This document shows positions 45,265 through 56,962 of a stretch of 64,000 bases of DNA, one piece after another. Position 1 is the first letter of the stretch; each line of letters starts with the position of its first letter. The stretch spans positions 46,863,665 through 46,927,664 of the forward strand of contig NC_065570.1 of the NCBI RefSeq assembly GCF_937616625.2, written 5' to 3'. The position numbers and the translations under genes were made by a program. The notes under the pieces are model-generated. The model had not been told where the DNA came from. It saw only the letters and a program-made list of their open reading frames with translations, and made no database searches. Origin of the DNA: Mercurialis annua. Its lineage: Eukaryota > Streptophyta > Magnoliopsida > Malpighiales > Euphorbiaceae.

Positions 45265-47999
45265 TAGAATATCAGTAATAGGTATTGCCTTTAGGATAAT
45301 ACCTCAGAAAGTGAGAACCTATAGGAAGTCGATGTGAAATATTGGTATCTACGTCTGTATATGACGTAGTTTAGAGTGTTGCAGAAGTGGATGTGGTGAT
45401 TATATCAGTAGAAAATTTTGAATTAAATTGAGTTGTCGGAGATATGGATAGAGAAGAAATGTAACAGAAGAACAGTCTGTTAATGACAGCAATACAAAAA
45501 TTTGACAGCAATATAAAAATTTGAATTATACCCAATAAGTATAAAGAAAGCCGTTAATAATCGCAGAGCTTATAATCTAGAGTAAGGCTTACGATTTTAT
45601 GAAAATTTTGAAAGTTTTTATGATTTTTCAAAGTACAGTTGTGCTCAGACATCGCATATAACATTGCATAATCACGATAGGAATGCATAAGAAACTGATT
45701 TTCAAAATGTAGATCATGCATCATATCTTTACAATGATAAAGAAAATGCGATTTTGAGCAACTCCTTGGTGATGAGAGATGTCATCACTCTGAGCAACAA
45801 TTGTACTAATGATTTTAAATGATTTATGAAAAGTGGTTTAGAAAGAGCTGCGCAGCCAAAAGAAGTTTTAAAATCGTATTATTCAGTAAGTAAACTCGGA
45901 TATAAAGCCCTGCGACAAAGAATAAAAGATTCTTATTAAATAAGAATAAAATTGTGAAAGAAACTCCAATAAAAGAATAAAGCCATGTTAACAATTATTG
46001 CAGTTAGCCTAAGGGAGATAAGGAGTGACCATCGGGAAGCATACGCAGATAAGCTGCGATGCACTGGCAATGTTTAAGGATACAGAATTTATCCTTATAA
46101 CAGAATAAAGGATGAAATGACAAAGGAGATGATGTTGTAAGACATGGAAGCTTAAAACTTGATAGATCGAAAGAGATGATGATGCTATATGACTGATATT
46201 AAGTAAAGTTACTAATATCAGTACTAAGAATTATAAGTTGCGTTAACAGAAAGGAGAAAGGTACACGTATAGACATACGTATCAGTAAATGTAAGAATGG
46301 TGGATGATATGAAGAAAAGTGTAAGGGTAAAATTCAAATACCCTCAAAAATTTAGTAAGATGACTAGAGAAGTGAAAGTTCTAGAAATACGTCATAAGGA
46401 TTGTCAGAATAGAGTAGCAGCAATAGAACTGCTATAAACGAAGGAAAGACGTAACAAATATAACAAGTAAAAGACAAGACAAGAGTCGATACTAGTACAA
46501 AGAGATAAAGTTATTCAAAGACAATTAGAATCAAGATATAAGTGCTAAGGAAGCAAAAAGCGTATAGGATGACAGTGAATTGAAATTGTTCCCTGACTTT
46601 GGGAATTACAAAGTAAGTACAATATAAAAGTTAAGGAACGATTACAATCAGTATTAAGATTGTATTGTAAAAAGTGAAAATAAAGAATTGACAGTATGAA
46701 GCAGAAGTGTAAAATAGAAAGAAAGCTGATTATACAATAAGAAAGAATGACGATTAAGAAAATAAATAAGTTATTAAGGATCTAATGAATCTGTTAAGGA
46801 TGAAAGTTAAAGATGAAGTTAGTTAAAGGTTAAAGATAAGAAAGAAGATAAGCGAAAGCTGATTAACGAGAAAAGTTCTCGAAATAGTTAAATGCTAAAG
46901 AAGCATGTAGAATTTTATGAGGTCATCTTGAATAAGGAACTGTGACGTAAAGGAAAAACATCATTGAATGAAAAGTCAATAAGAGATTCAAGGTAAACCT
47001 TCAAAGAGCAATTAGGTGAAAGTGAAGGGGATAAGAATATGAGTAATATTAGTGCATAAGGGAGACTATACAAGCCATACGATCAGAAGTAACGTGAATT
47101 ACGTGTCTAAGATAATGGTAAAGAACAAAGGATCACGACCAATAGAACGACGTAAAGTTTACGATAGCTTAAAGAAGCAAAAGAATAAGAAGTGGAAGAT
47201 AATGAAGGGTGTATCAAGTTTAGCTATGTTAAGAGACGGTAACTGTGCTAGACAGGGTACAAGTTGAAAGAGATTAGTTAATCAGGAATGAGATATCAGA
47301 TAACGGTGGAAAGAAATAAGAAACGACGATAGATCAGAAATGCAAAGGAAGGAGAAATCAAAGGTAGTAAAGGATGTAATAGGCTTAACGATGTTAAAAG
47401 ACAGTAAATGTGTTAGACGTAAAGTAAATTGAAGAAAATTGATTGATAAAGGGCGAAGTGTCAGACAATGAAAGAAAGGAGTAGGAAATGACAAGAACCA
47501 GTAAGAAAGGAAAGTGATAATTACATATGATAATAACGATCATAACTACAAGTTATGATTATAAGAGAAAATATTTATAGGAATATGCCTAAGGTAAGTA
47601 CATCATTAAGATGAAATTAACACGTCGTGATCATTCACGTATAAAGAAGACTAGAAGCAACCAGTTGCTACTAAGAAGGAAATGATGACAACCAAGTAGC
47701 AATGACACAAGGACTGCGATATCAAGAATACATCCAAGGACCATTCTATCTCAGAAGAGATAACAGACGAGACGAAGGTACCAGTAAGAGGATTCTCAAC
47801 GATGTAACAGCAAACAACTATTAAGAGTTGAATAGACAATCGATTAGCAACAAGTATGAAGTTATAGCTGTGCATGGAAAACTAAGAATTAAGTAAAAGG
47901 AAAAGTTGTGATCAAAACGTATTAATGGACGTCAAGGAAACTGTAAGGATAAGTTAAGATCCCAACAAGATTTATGAAAATTCGAGGACGAATTTTTAT
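45265..47999. other. E3 non-coding interior
   Basis: A-rich, purine-rich DNA without any pol domain. Short frames such as 47052-47267 are not credible genes. Two nearly repeated phrases (TTAGCTATGTTAAGAGACGG... near 47220 and TTAACGATGTTAAAAGACAG near 47388, each followed by a 'GTGCTAGAC/GTGTTAGAC' block) show local duplication. It ends GGACGAATTTTTATAAGG like E2. Confidence 0.6.
45769..45788 (+). other. Hairpin shared with E2
   Basis: GTGATGA (45769-45775), loop GAGATG, TCATCAC (45782-45788): a 7-bp stem, in the same surroundings as E2 24893-24914. Confidence 0.75.
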
Positions 48000-48012
48000 A
48001 AGGGGGGAAGAA
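48000..48012 (+). promoter_or_regulatory. E3 polypurine tract
   Basis: AAGGGGGGAAGAA directly before the 3' LTR. Confidence 0.9.
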
Positions 48013-50431
48013 TGTAATACCCCAAAATAACTAATTAGCTAATTGGACCACGTGTCCAATTTTGATTCGTCAGAGTGGCAATATTAGAAGAATTTTTGAA
48101 AAAAATAAAGTAAATAAGTTTCAAGTAGGTCGGTTTTGGGAAATTAGTTATGCGGAAATCAAAGTTATATTTTTATTCTAAAGTTAGAATTGGAATTAAA
48201 AGGAAAAATGTTAAGAAAATTTCAAAATAAAGTACAGGGACCAAAGTGGTAATTTAGCCACTTTGTGTCGAAAATGGAAATTTGTAGATTTGACGGGAAA
48301 ATGTTAATATTAAGTTTTGTATTATTTATCGGATATAAATAATACGTATAAGTCGTAATAAAAGAGTTTAACGATTTAGCTATGGACTAAATCGTAAGAA
48401 AGAAAAGTTTTAAAGATAAGTGATAAGAAACAAAAAGAACAAGGACACAAATGAGCTTTTAGCCAAATCATATATAATTAAGGAAATATGAAATGAAGAT
48501 CAGAGAAGGATCGAGAGAAGACAGAAGCTATCGCCGATTTCCGTCGTTTCGCCGCCGTTTCTCCGTACGACGTCCGATTCACGTGATTTTTGCGGCAATC
48601 TCTTCGGAATTCAATCCTCTACTGATCTTGAGCTTCATTTCAAGGTAAAGTTTCGGATTTTTGGTGCTAAAAGCAAGTTATTGGCTGTTTTAGTTTAGGA
48701 ATTGGAATTATCGATTTAAACTCGACTTTAGTGTTTTTGGAGAAACAAAGTTACGGGTTTTATCGGAAACGAAGTGGTTGATGTGTATGGCAAGAGATAG
48801 CACGACGGGAAGCCCGGAAACGACGTTTCCGGGGCTGTGCGTGAACTGCACTCGGTGTGCGATCGCACACCGAAGTGTGCGAACGCACACTTGAACAAGT
48901 GTGCGGACGCACACTGAAGTGTGCGAGCGCACACAGCGGGTCCGCAGGGACCTAATTGAGTTTTTAGCCCTAACTGAATGAGATTTTAATATTTTTGGAA
49001 TATTAGACCCTAAAAACGATTAAGGACCCCGATAAATTGTAAAATAAAGTTCTAGCTCGACGTTTTACGTGAGCTATGATAATGAAAAATGTCAAGGATA
49101 TTATACGTTTCTCGAATACGAGAAACAGAGTTCGAGATATCGCAACTATGATAAAAGAAGAATGCGATCATAAATAAAGTTAAAAATAAAACTAAATCCT
49201 ACAACTTAAAAGTGTTATACGTATTAAAGTATGAAGTGCACGTCTAATCATAAACAATTTACCAGACGTGTCAGCGAATAGTGGAGTCAGTAGAAGCGGA
49301 CTAGCGAGGGCATACCATCAGATCGATCATATCATTTCTTGGTTTACGGTCACTGTGAGTTGCACTTTTACTTTCATGTATTATATATATTGAAATTATT
49401 TTATGAAATTATATACATTGTTTTCACGCATCGCATTATATATATTTGGTTGGATGTTATATGTTTATTTAATTTCTATATGCGAGAACTAGTATGCGAT
49501 CCGAAGAAACTAGCTACCTATTGGGTGTCAATAGGCTGTGTGATCACCAGTATCGAGTCAGTCTAGTATGTTTGCATTGAGAAATGACTTGACACAACTG
49601 GGAGCTGTTGATGAATATGATATTTACGATTGGGTATATGATTTAGATACGCAGAGTGAACTCGGCTACGGTGTAGCCTGGAAGTCCCCGTATCTAGTGG
49701 CTGGGCCACCAGCGAGTTGGACTCGCAATTGATATTTACGATTAGGTTGAATGATATATGATTATTCGAGAGATGTGTCGCATGCTAGGATATTAGTTTC
49801 GTACGGATCAAATACATGTTTATATGTTTTATATTAATATTTTCTTGAGATGCGATGCTATGTTTTTATATTAATACTGTTAGTAAATGTCAACTCACTC
49901 AGTATTTCCCCAAATACTGACCCCTCACCTTTGATGTCTTTCAGGTGCTTAGCTTGTGGACTTAGCTAGAGGCCAATTTTGGAATGCAGAAGTCATTTGT
50001 ATATGTTAGTTTATGACTTCTGTTAATGCTGCAGTAGTGGTCCTGTGTCAACAGAATAGTAACCTAGTCAGCAGTTTATTTTGATTGTATATATCAACTG
50101 CTGTCTTTGTTTATATGTTTTTGATAGGCTACGTACGTTGTATATAATCTACGGCCCCAGATGCCGGTGAAATATTTGAGATACTAACTGATGTATATAG
50201 TACCGCGAGGCCAGTTCGTACAGGGTACAATAACTAGAGCCCGCGAGGTTTTGAAACAGTTAGTGTATATATTTAGTTACATGTTAAATATGTATATTTG
50301 CTTCCGTTGTTTGTTATTATTTGTTTATTATGTGCGAAAAATTAATTGTGGTTTAAGGCTTGCTACGGGTTCCGGAGCTACCACTCCCGTTCCCTAGCGC
50401 CGGTTGCGGCTCAATATTTTGGGTCGTGACA
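48013..50431 (+). repeat. E3 3' LTR
   Basis: 2,419 bp, near-identical to the 5' LTR. The palindrome array (48855-48934) has four modules instead of seven, which explains the 64-bp difference. Confidence 0.95.
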
Positions 50432-51645
50432 ATTAAGGCTTATAACTGTTCATCTTCTTGAATTATGGTTGAAGTTTATTCCATGATTAATAATGGCCTT
50501 TTTTTTAGTTACTGTTGGCGTGATGAATTGCTTTTCAAAATGTGTTGGATATCTTATTATTGCATGGAATTGTATGGGTATTGGTTTCTTTATTTTCATT
50601 GGTTGTTTTATCTATATTAATAAAAGGTTTTGATTTGATTAAATTCCAATTTAAAAACGAACCTTCGATTATCGTTGTGATTTCTGAATTACTAATTGTT
50701 CTTATTATTATTTTAATATGAAAATTAAGTTAGTTGCGATTTTAATTTAAATTATTTTTATAATTATAACCGGAGAACGATTTTTATATTATTTTCCTAT
50801 AATTATATAATTATTCAGGTAATTATTATTATTTTAAAAATATTGGCTAGATGTACCAATTTGGCTAATTTACGTTAGCTTTTAATTATTTTCTTAATTT
50901 ATTTTTGTTAAATAAATTATCGGTAACTATAGGTTACTTGTGTTTTAAGCTATTGAGTTCTATTTTAATATCGATTAATATTTTATTAGATATTAAATTA
51001 TAAATTGTGGTTTATAACTCTGGTTTTATGGTTGGATCGAGTTAGACTTGGGTCGCCCGACATGTGGGAATAGCTTGGTAGTTTTAAGAAACTCGGCTAC
51101 CCCACTATTTGAGGAAATGATTTTATTTATTAATTAAATATTATTTAATTAATATTTTCGGATAATTTTTAAATATGAACTCAATAGGCTTGATTTATTT
51201 ACGGCATTATAATTTATTCGAGACTGTGTTTCTCTATGACTTATATGCCTTATTATTTGTGCTAGTCCTACGTGGTGTCTAGTATTCTTAGAGTTAGGGG
51301 TTGGAGCGATTTTAACGTATGATTTATTTTAGACCCGTCGACTGCTCGTGCTTCGGAGTCTACGCAGGGTTAGCTGTTTGCCAAGATCACGTGGATAAGC
51401 AAGCAGTGAGTTTGTAGTGCTATTTATCGCTTTATTAAGTACCGCATCATATTTTAATATTATAAATGTTTGTAAACTGTTTTTACGGATTATGGATCTG
51501 GATTGAAACGAGCTACTCGATAGGCTTGTATCGAGACTGTGTGCACCGGTAAGTACTCTGGGAAACGGCAGACTAAAGTCTTGCTTACGCTGGTATAAAT
51601 ATATGACGAGGATTTGTTCCCGTCCACTCTGGGTTTATCGGTATG
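50432..51645 (+). mobile_element. D LTR, second segment
   Basis: Continuation of the D LTR after E3, aligned by eye with solo LTR A on the minus strand (about 4150 down to 2950). It ends where Athila begins; GTATG at 51641-51645 is the presumed Athila target site. Confidence 0.75.
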
Positions 51646-52563
51646 TGTTGGTAAAAATACGCAAGCGTACGTATGCCAACTTGTAATACAGACTGCGAAG
51701 TCCGGATATCGTACCCACAGAGAAAGCTTCTAAAGACAACCAGTTAGGAAACTCGATTCGAATAGCCGAAAAGATAGTTTTGTTTGTTGTGTAATTAAAA
51801 GACAAAAATTAGCAATTGTAATTTAAAGTAACTAAAGCTGTAATTCAAACGGTGTTTTAATTATAATGGGAAAAGCAGGGATTATTAATCTTTGTTATGC
51901 TGTTTATTTAATTTGGGTTATGAATTATATTGTTCTGATATGGTTCGGACTAATCGGAAGCACCCAAAATTCTCTCTCGAGCAATTGCAGGCAAAAACAT
52001 AAAACTAATGAATAATAGGTTAATTACTCACTCTCGCACAATGATTAACCTAATTACTGATTAATTGAATGATTATGAAGTGAATCCTAAGAACACGTAT
52101 TTGTTAATTCACTCTCGCACAATTAACTCCTACGTTCTTAACTATGTTGGTCTATTCCAATTTTACTCTCTCGAGCTAAAATTAGAACAATTGGCAAAGA
52201 CTAAGTGATCAATTTAGGCTAGGCATTAAGTACAATAATTAAGAACATATCAAGAACAAAAACCCATAATTCCGATTTAACTAAACAGACATAATTTGAT
52301 TAATAATCCCCAACGATGGGTTTAGCTACACATAATAATAAAAATACTAAAAACAATCATTAAAGAATTCATGCTAAGATTGAAGAAAATACTGAATATG
52401 AAATTGATAATAATCGTACCTTGTTCGACAATAAACTAATGATAATCGATAACAAAATAATGAAGAAACGATGAATTCAATAATCGACTGATAAGAAAAC
52501 TCTAATCTAGGGTTTATGTTTAATAAAAAATTAAGCGAACCCTTGTTCAATGTTACAAACTAG

Positions 52564-52571
52564 TATTTATA
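52564..52571 (-). promoter_or_regulatory. Athila LTR TATA box
   Basis: TATAAATA on the minus strand, 130 bp downstream of the palindrome array. The copy in the 5' LTR is at 63451-63458. Confidence 0.75.
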
Positions 52572-52698
52572 CGGCTCCCGAAACTAAAATCTGATATTAG
52601 GTCGAAATTGGTGAAAACCCAGAAGTACCCTCGTGTTTCACGGCTTTTAGAACTCATTCGGGGGTATTTTTGTCAGTTGAGTCGCACAGTTGAAGTGG

Positions 52699-52970
52699 GT
52701 GTGCGATCGGGTATAAGGGTGTGCGATCGCACACTCCCTCACTTGGCCAAAATGCATATTTCTTTGATTTGCTACTGCCTCCTCCTGTTTTGCTCGCACA
52801 CCACTTCAACACTGAGTGTGCGAGCGGGTAAGTGTGCGAACGGGTTGGGAGGTGTGCGAACGCACACCTCCTGACTTGGCCATTTCTTCATTTTCTTCCA
52901 ATCTTCAAATTAGCTCCTGTATCCTCCATTTAGCTCGCACACTGGTTTGTCATCAAGTGTGCGAGCGGGT
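52699..52970. repeat. Athila LTR palindromic and half-palindromic modules
   Basis: GTGTGCG modules of two kinds: full (GTGTGCGATCGCACAC, GTGTGCGAACGCACAC) and half, where the second arm is replaced by CGGGT (GTGTGCGATCGGGT, GTGTGCGAGCGGGT, GTGTGCGAACGGGT). Some halves pair at a distance: GCTCGCACAC with GTGTGCGAGC over a 14-base loop, twice. The same array is at 63586-63857 in the other LTR. Confidence 0.92.
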
Positions 52971-53207
52971 TGCTCCTAACTTGGCCCCAAAATGACATCC
53001 TTTGATTCCGCATATCGCTTGTTCGCACTCTTTGACCCCGGAACTTCTAGAAAACACCAAAAATGCTCCAAAAGTCGCCATATTTGCATTTTTCTCCTGA
53101 AACTCTCAAAATGATAATAAGCCACTCATAACTTAAAAAACGACAACTAAAATGCAAATAATGACTCCGAAAACAACCTATAAATAGGAGTATTTCTACT
53201 CCCATCA

Positions 53208-53260
53208 AACATCCTCACACTTACCTTTTGCTTGTCCTCAAGCAAATACAGAATCATGCT
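53208..53260 (-). promoter_or_regulatory. Athila 3' priming region
   Basis: On the minus strand GCTTGAGGACAAGCAAAAGG then GTAAGTGTGAGGATGTT, ending at the LTR start. A 'TTGAGGACAAGCAA ... GTGTGAGG' signature before the 3' LTR is common in Athila elements; the purine tract itself is weak. Confidence 0.65.
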
Positions 53261-54990
53261 ACAGTGTCAAATGTCATCATTTGTCAGAGTTAAAGAAATC
53301 AAAGTGTGTCAATCCTCCCTAAACAATGAACCAATCAAGATATGTTTTTGAACCAAGCAACAACAATGTGAAAAACATCAAACAACCAAGACAATTTCTA
53401 CACATGATTTACCCGCACCGAGATTACTTTGATGAATACCTTCAAACACGGTTTCAAAATCACATTGGTCAAACTGACAGTCCATGCAGGACAAAAACAA
53501 TGGTCAAGAAACTTCAAGCAATTGAGCAACATCGCAAATTTGTATAGTAAAATCACCAAGTACTCCTCACTAGGTATTCTCTCGCACACAAGTGTTTAAG
53601 GGTAATCACTGAAACTCTCATGCCAAAACATGCAATTCTACCATAAGTTTGCCAATAGTCCACAATTCCACTACTAATTAAATCAAATAAAAAGAATCAA
53701 AATGGACTTTTCATGGGTTGTAACGGGGATTAGGTTAAGGTGTGATACGGATAAACAAACATGGGTAATGTGACTTGACAAACTAAACAAATATTACAAG
53801 GAACAAACATTTAAAGTTTCAAGCTCGAACAAACTTTTAATCTCTTTTTCTTTACTTTTCATGCCTTAGTTCACAATTATTTTTCTTTTTCTTTCTTTCT
53901 TTCTCTGATACCATTTTTATTTTTTTCTCCACCTTTTTTTTTTTTTTTTTTTTTTTTTGAACTTTGATTCACTTTCTTTTTCTGAACTTTTTCGAGGCAT
54001 ACTGCATATTTAGTACAAGAGATAATCAACTACAAACACAAGCTTAGGATGTTTACCATCCTCACACTAGTTTCTTTAACACTTATTCAATTTGTCAAGT
54101 CAATGGTTAGAAAGAGGTAAATGAGAAAAGGCAAATGTGTAAACATAGGTGTAACAACAAAAATAAGGCTAAGGCTCAACTTGGGTTATCTAGGGGAAAT
54201 TGGGTAGGCTGTTTAAAATGGTCTAAAGAAATGGGTAATCCTAGGTGCCATTTATCATTTTCAATTTATTCAACCAATCATGCAATTTTACTACGGACAC
54301 ATGGCAAATTCTAGAGAATTAACATGCATTGACTCACACCACAACAAATGAGACATAAAAATAATAGTATGCTCGATACGGCTCAAAACCTCTCACAAAT
54401 TGGGGTCAACACTAGGTGATTTGTTACAAATACAAACTTGTTCAAATTGCTCAAAATTTTTGTTTTTCAGAATATTGTTCCTGTCAAGATTTTCATGTCA
54501 AAATTTCCAATGATTAAAAGAAAATCGAGCTTTTCAGAATACAAAATTTCATCCCAGTCCTGTTAAGTCATGTTAGCTAAAGGCTTTGTTATTTAAAAAT
54601 TTTTCACATTCCATTGTTTAACAACAAAAACACAATTAACCAACTCATTGCAAAGGGAGAAAAACAACACAATTATTTCAAAAATTCTGACATGACATTA
54701 CTGCAGCAATAATAACAAGGACCAAAAAACAAAGTAAGCCTGAACATGTCTGTACTATCAGAATAACAAACATACACCCCACGGGTTCACCATATCAATA
54801 CATAGACATAACAAAAACAAGGGAAATCCTAAAACAAACTACTGACATAAAAAGAAATAAAAACATAAACATAAAGAAAAACCAAGAGTTTTCTCCCCTC
54901 CCTCACACTAAAACATGCATTGTCCCCAATGCAATCAAAATTAAATAAAGCATGAAAAGCGGAAAATAAAGTGAAAGGGATAAAAAGAAA
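53261..54990. other. Athila 3' untranslated region
   Basis: About 1.7 kb without a gene. It contains a 25-base T run (53934-53958; poly-A on the element strand) beside CTTT repeats. Short frames at 53326-53547 and 54829-55107 have no recognisable motif. Confidence 0.55.
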
Positions 54991-54994
54991 AACT

Positions 54995-56203
54995 CTAGAT
55001 GTCCTCCGGCGGTGGTGGTGAGTAGGCTGGCGATGGATAGTCGCCCTCCGGGTGCGTGGCACGCATATGTACCCTCTGCATGCGGAAATGCTCGCGCTGC
55101 TCTTCATGCATTCTCCTCACTCTGGACTCCACCTCAAGCTGTCTGTGCTCCATCTGCAGTCGCCATTCGACCTCACTCTGTGGCTGTACCGGTACCTCTC
55201 GAGGCACCCCAGTAGCCCGTGCCTCCAACTCCTCCTCTCGAATAGTCTGATCTCTGGCAGCTCCAGGATGATCATAAGCCTGTCTGTGCGCTAACCCCAG
55301 ACGTCGCACTGTCGCAGTACCTCTCTCATCTACCTCCTGAAGCTTGCCGTTCTTGTCAAGCAATGCTGTGGCCTTCAAATGCTTCTTGTTGAACCATACA
55401 GGTGCGATTTTATCGAGCGCCTTGCACTCGTCCTCTGTATATGCTTCGACTTCAATAGCAATGGCTCGGACAATGTTACCCATTCCCAAACACCGTTCTT
55501 TCCCTTTCCTGCTGTTCATATCAAGCAACATCGAGAAAATGCGAGATCCCATGTCTATCGCAGGTGCCTCAGGATGAAGTAAGCTATTCAGCACAAAAAG
55601 ATCACCCCTAACCACTTTGTTAGATTCCAACCGCCCGCAAATGGTCTCAGCATACCATTTGTGCATCAGATAAATAGCTGGATCCTTGATCGCTTTAGTC
55701 TTTGCTGTTCTTGTATTGAACTTCTTCTGCCCACTCAGGTCTGCCCAGATGGCATCTTCATCAAATTGAGCTGGTATCTCACGCAGACCCCTTCTCTGTG
55801 TCTCAAATAGGCGCTTAATCTCGGCCACAGTGAGGGAATACTCCTGACCCTTGAGTCGAAATGACAGAGACCCTACACCTGGTTCTGGCTGATGCACTGT
55901 AGTGAAAAACTCCACTGCAATCTCAGGAATAAAATCATGACTGAAATCTGCGACAGTGTCTAATCCCCACTGATCGAGATGTTCTCTGATCGCTTCATCT
56001 AACCCGAGAGAATCTAACACTTCAAAATCAAATGCCCTAGCCGGAATAATCTTTCGTTTCGCCACACACTGATACAACTCACCCTCTTCCTCAGACCAAA
56101 TGTCAAAAGGGCACTCATAATTATCCTTAAAATTTACCCGCTCATCATCATCACTCGACAAATCCGCTGATCTAGATGAATTACCAATCTGAACCCTAGG
56201 CAT
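54995..56203 (-). CDS. Athila third ORF (env position, function unknown)
   Basis: 402 residues from the first ATG (56203); the frame also opens six codons upstream without ATG. It lies where Athila elements carry their extra ORF. N-terminal acidic patch (SSDDDERVNF), then a globular region with RAFDFEVLDSLGLDE, EFFTTVHQPEPGVGS and SLTVAEIKRLFE, then FVLNSLLHPE, IFSMLLDMN and VWFNKKHLKATALLDK. The C-terminal quarter is charged and helical (RLQMEHRQLEVESRVRRMHE), ending in a Pro-rich tail. The pattern recalls the plant 'putative transposon protein'/Athila ORF-1 type families. I see no signal peptide or membrane span, so an envelope role is not supported. It is intact, unlike gag-pol. The GC- and Pro-rich plus-strand overlaps are shadows. 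Confidence 0.8.
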   Translation of the reverse strand: MPRVQIGNSSRSADLSSDDDERVNFKDNYECPFDIWSEEEGELYQCVAKRKIIPARAFDFEVLDSLGLDEAIREHLDQWGLDTVADFSHDFIPEIAVEFFTTVHQPEPGVGSLSFRLKGQEYSLTVAEIKRLFETQRRGLREIPAQFDEDAIWADLSGQKKFNTRTAKTKAIKDPAIYLMHKWYAETICGRLESNKVVRGDLFVLNSLLHPEAPAIDMGSRIFSMLLDMNSRKGKERCLGMGNIVRAIAIEVEAYTEDECKALDKIAPVWFNKKHLKATALLDKNGKLQEVDERGTATVRRLGLAHRQAYDHPGAARDQTIREEELEARATGVPREVPVQPQSEVEWRLQMEHRQLEVESRVRRMHEEQREHFRMQRVHMRATHPEGDYPSPAYSPPPPEDI

Positions 56204-56612
56204 AGTTGCTATTGCAATCAACTGAATTCACTGGATTAGAGGACTTACTGATTTGAGATGCTACCCAAGTGATGATTCTGCATGATTGAGGTTGGACGGA
56301 GGTGGCTGTTATCTGTGGAGGCGGCGGTGGTCGTGGTGGCGTGGAGAGAAACGCCGGCGATGATGGTTGTTCGGCAGCGGTGGTGATGATTTCGGCTGTG
56401 GTGACAGTGAGGTGGGGACGCCGGCGAGGGTAGTGCCGAACGGTGGTGGTTTTCGTGACGGTGGTGCCGAACGGTGGTGCTTGGGAGATGAAGACGAGTG
56501 GTGCGATGGTGGTGAGAAATTAGGGTTCTTCTATTTTGGGGTGTTGAAGACTGAAATGGGTCTGATATGACCCGTTTATTTCCCTCGATTGCTGACCTGG
56601 CACCCCTCTAAA
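56204..56612 (-). promoter_or_regulatory. Possible leader/promoter of the Athila third ORF
   Basis: On the minus strand this segment resembles a plant 5' leader: GAACCCTAATTTCTCACCACC (cited as AACCCTAATTTCTCACCACC), then a C-rich, ATG-poor region up to the start codon. A palindrome module pair lies directly upstream. A separate promoter or a spliced leader are both possible. Confidence 0.4.
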
Positions 56613-56613
56613 T

Positions 56614-56705
56614 GACAGTGTGCGAACGGGTCTACAAGTGTGCGTTCGCACACTGTCACACCATAGTGTGCGAACGGGTTTAAAAGTGTGCGTTCGCACA
56701 CTATG
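56614..56705. repeat. Athila internal palindrome pair upstream of the third ORF
   Basis: Two 44-bp units 48 bp apart. Each is GTGTGCGAACGGGT, a short spacer, then GTGTGCGTTCGCACAC, with outer arms that pair over 11 bp: GACAGTGTGCG (56614-56624) with CGCACACTGTC (56647-56657), and CATAGTGTGCG (56662-56672) with CGCACACTATG (56695-56705). The outer three to four bases differ between units but stay complementary. Confidence 0.92.
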
Positions 56706-56962
56706 GAATTTCTGCAGCACTACTGCAGTTTTCACCTACACCTGCACAACACCAAACACAGCTACCAGGATCAATCTGCACTAAAAAATAAACATGAAAT
56801 GACAAAATAAACGACTCAATAAAAATAGAAAAGTCTGAACTAACAAAATTAAAATTAACTACGGCATAAAATTAAACTAACATGCAAGAAATATAAATGA
56901 TTTGGAATGTAATCCAAATACCGCTTGGTTAAGGTCACTAGCGTTGACCGTGTGATACTTAC
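56706..56962. other. Spacer between Athila integrase and third ORF region
   Basis: AT-rich non-coding sequence; nothing else seen. Confidence 0.45.

Larger units (their letters stand above)
41244..50431 (+). mobile_element. E3: non-autonomous LTR retrotransposon with one ORF
   Basis: 9,188-bp element with LTRs 41244-43726 and 48013-50431 (TGTAATACCCC...GTGACA), an initiator tRNA-Met primer site and a polypurine tract. I found about ten substitutions between the LTRs plus one 64-bp length difference in the palindrome array, so it is young. The interior is 4.3 kb: one open 342-codon gag-like ORF, then about 2.7 kb without pol. No clean 5-bp target duplication: left flank TTGAT, right flank ATTAA (only AT shared), so a few bases may be lost at one junction. 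It is inserted in D. E2 is a cousin (same leader motif, hairpin and 3' signature). Confidence 0.9.
51646..53207 (-). repeat. Athila 3' LTR
   Basis: 1,562 bp. On the minus strand it begins TGATGGGAGTAG at 53207 and ends TTTACCAACA at 51646. It holds the palindrome array (52699-52970), then a TATA box (52564-52571) downstream of it. Confidence 0.95.

Noticed and set aside
54995..56203. Calling the Athila third ORF an envelope gene
   Set aside because: No signal peptide, no hydrophobic membrane span, no cleavage-site-like motif. Position alone is not enough.
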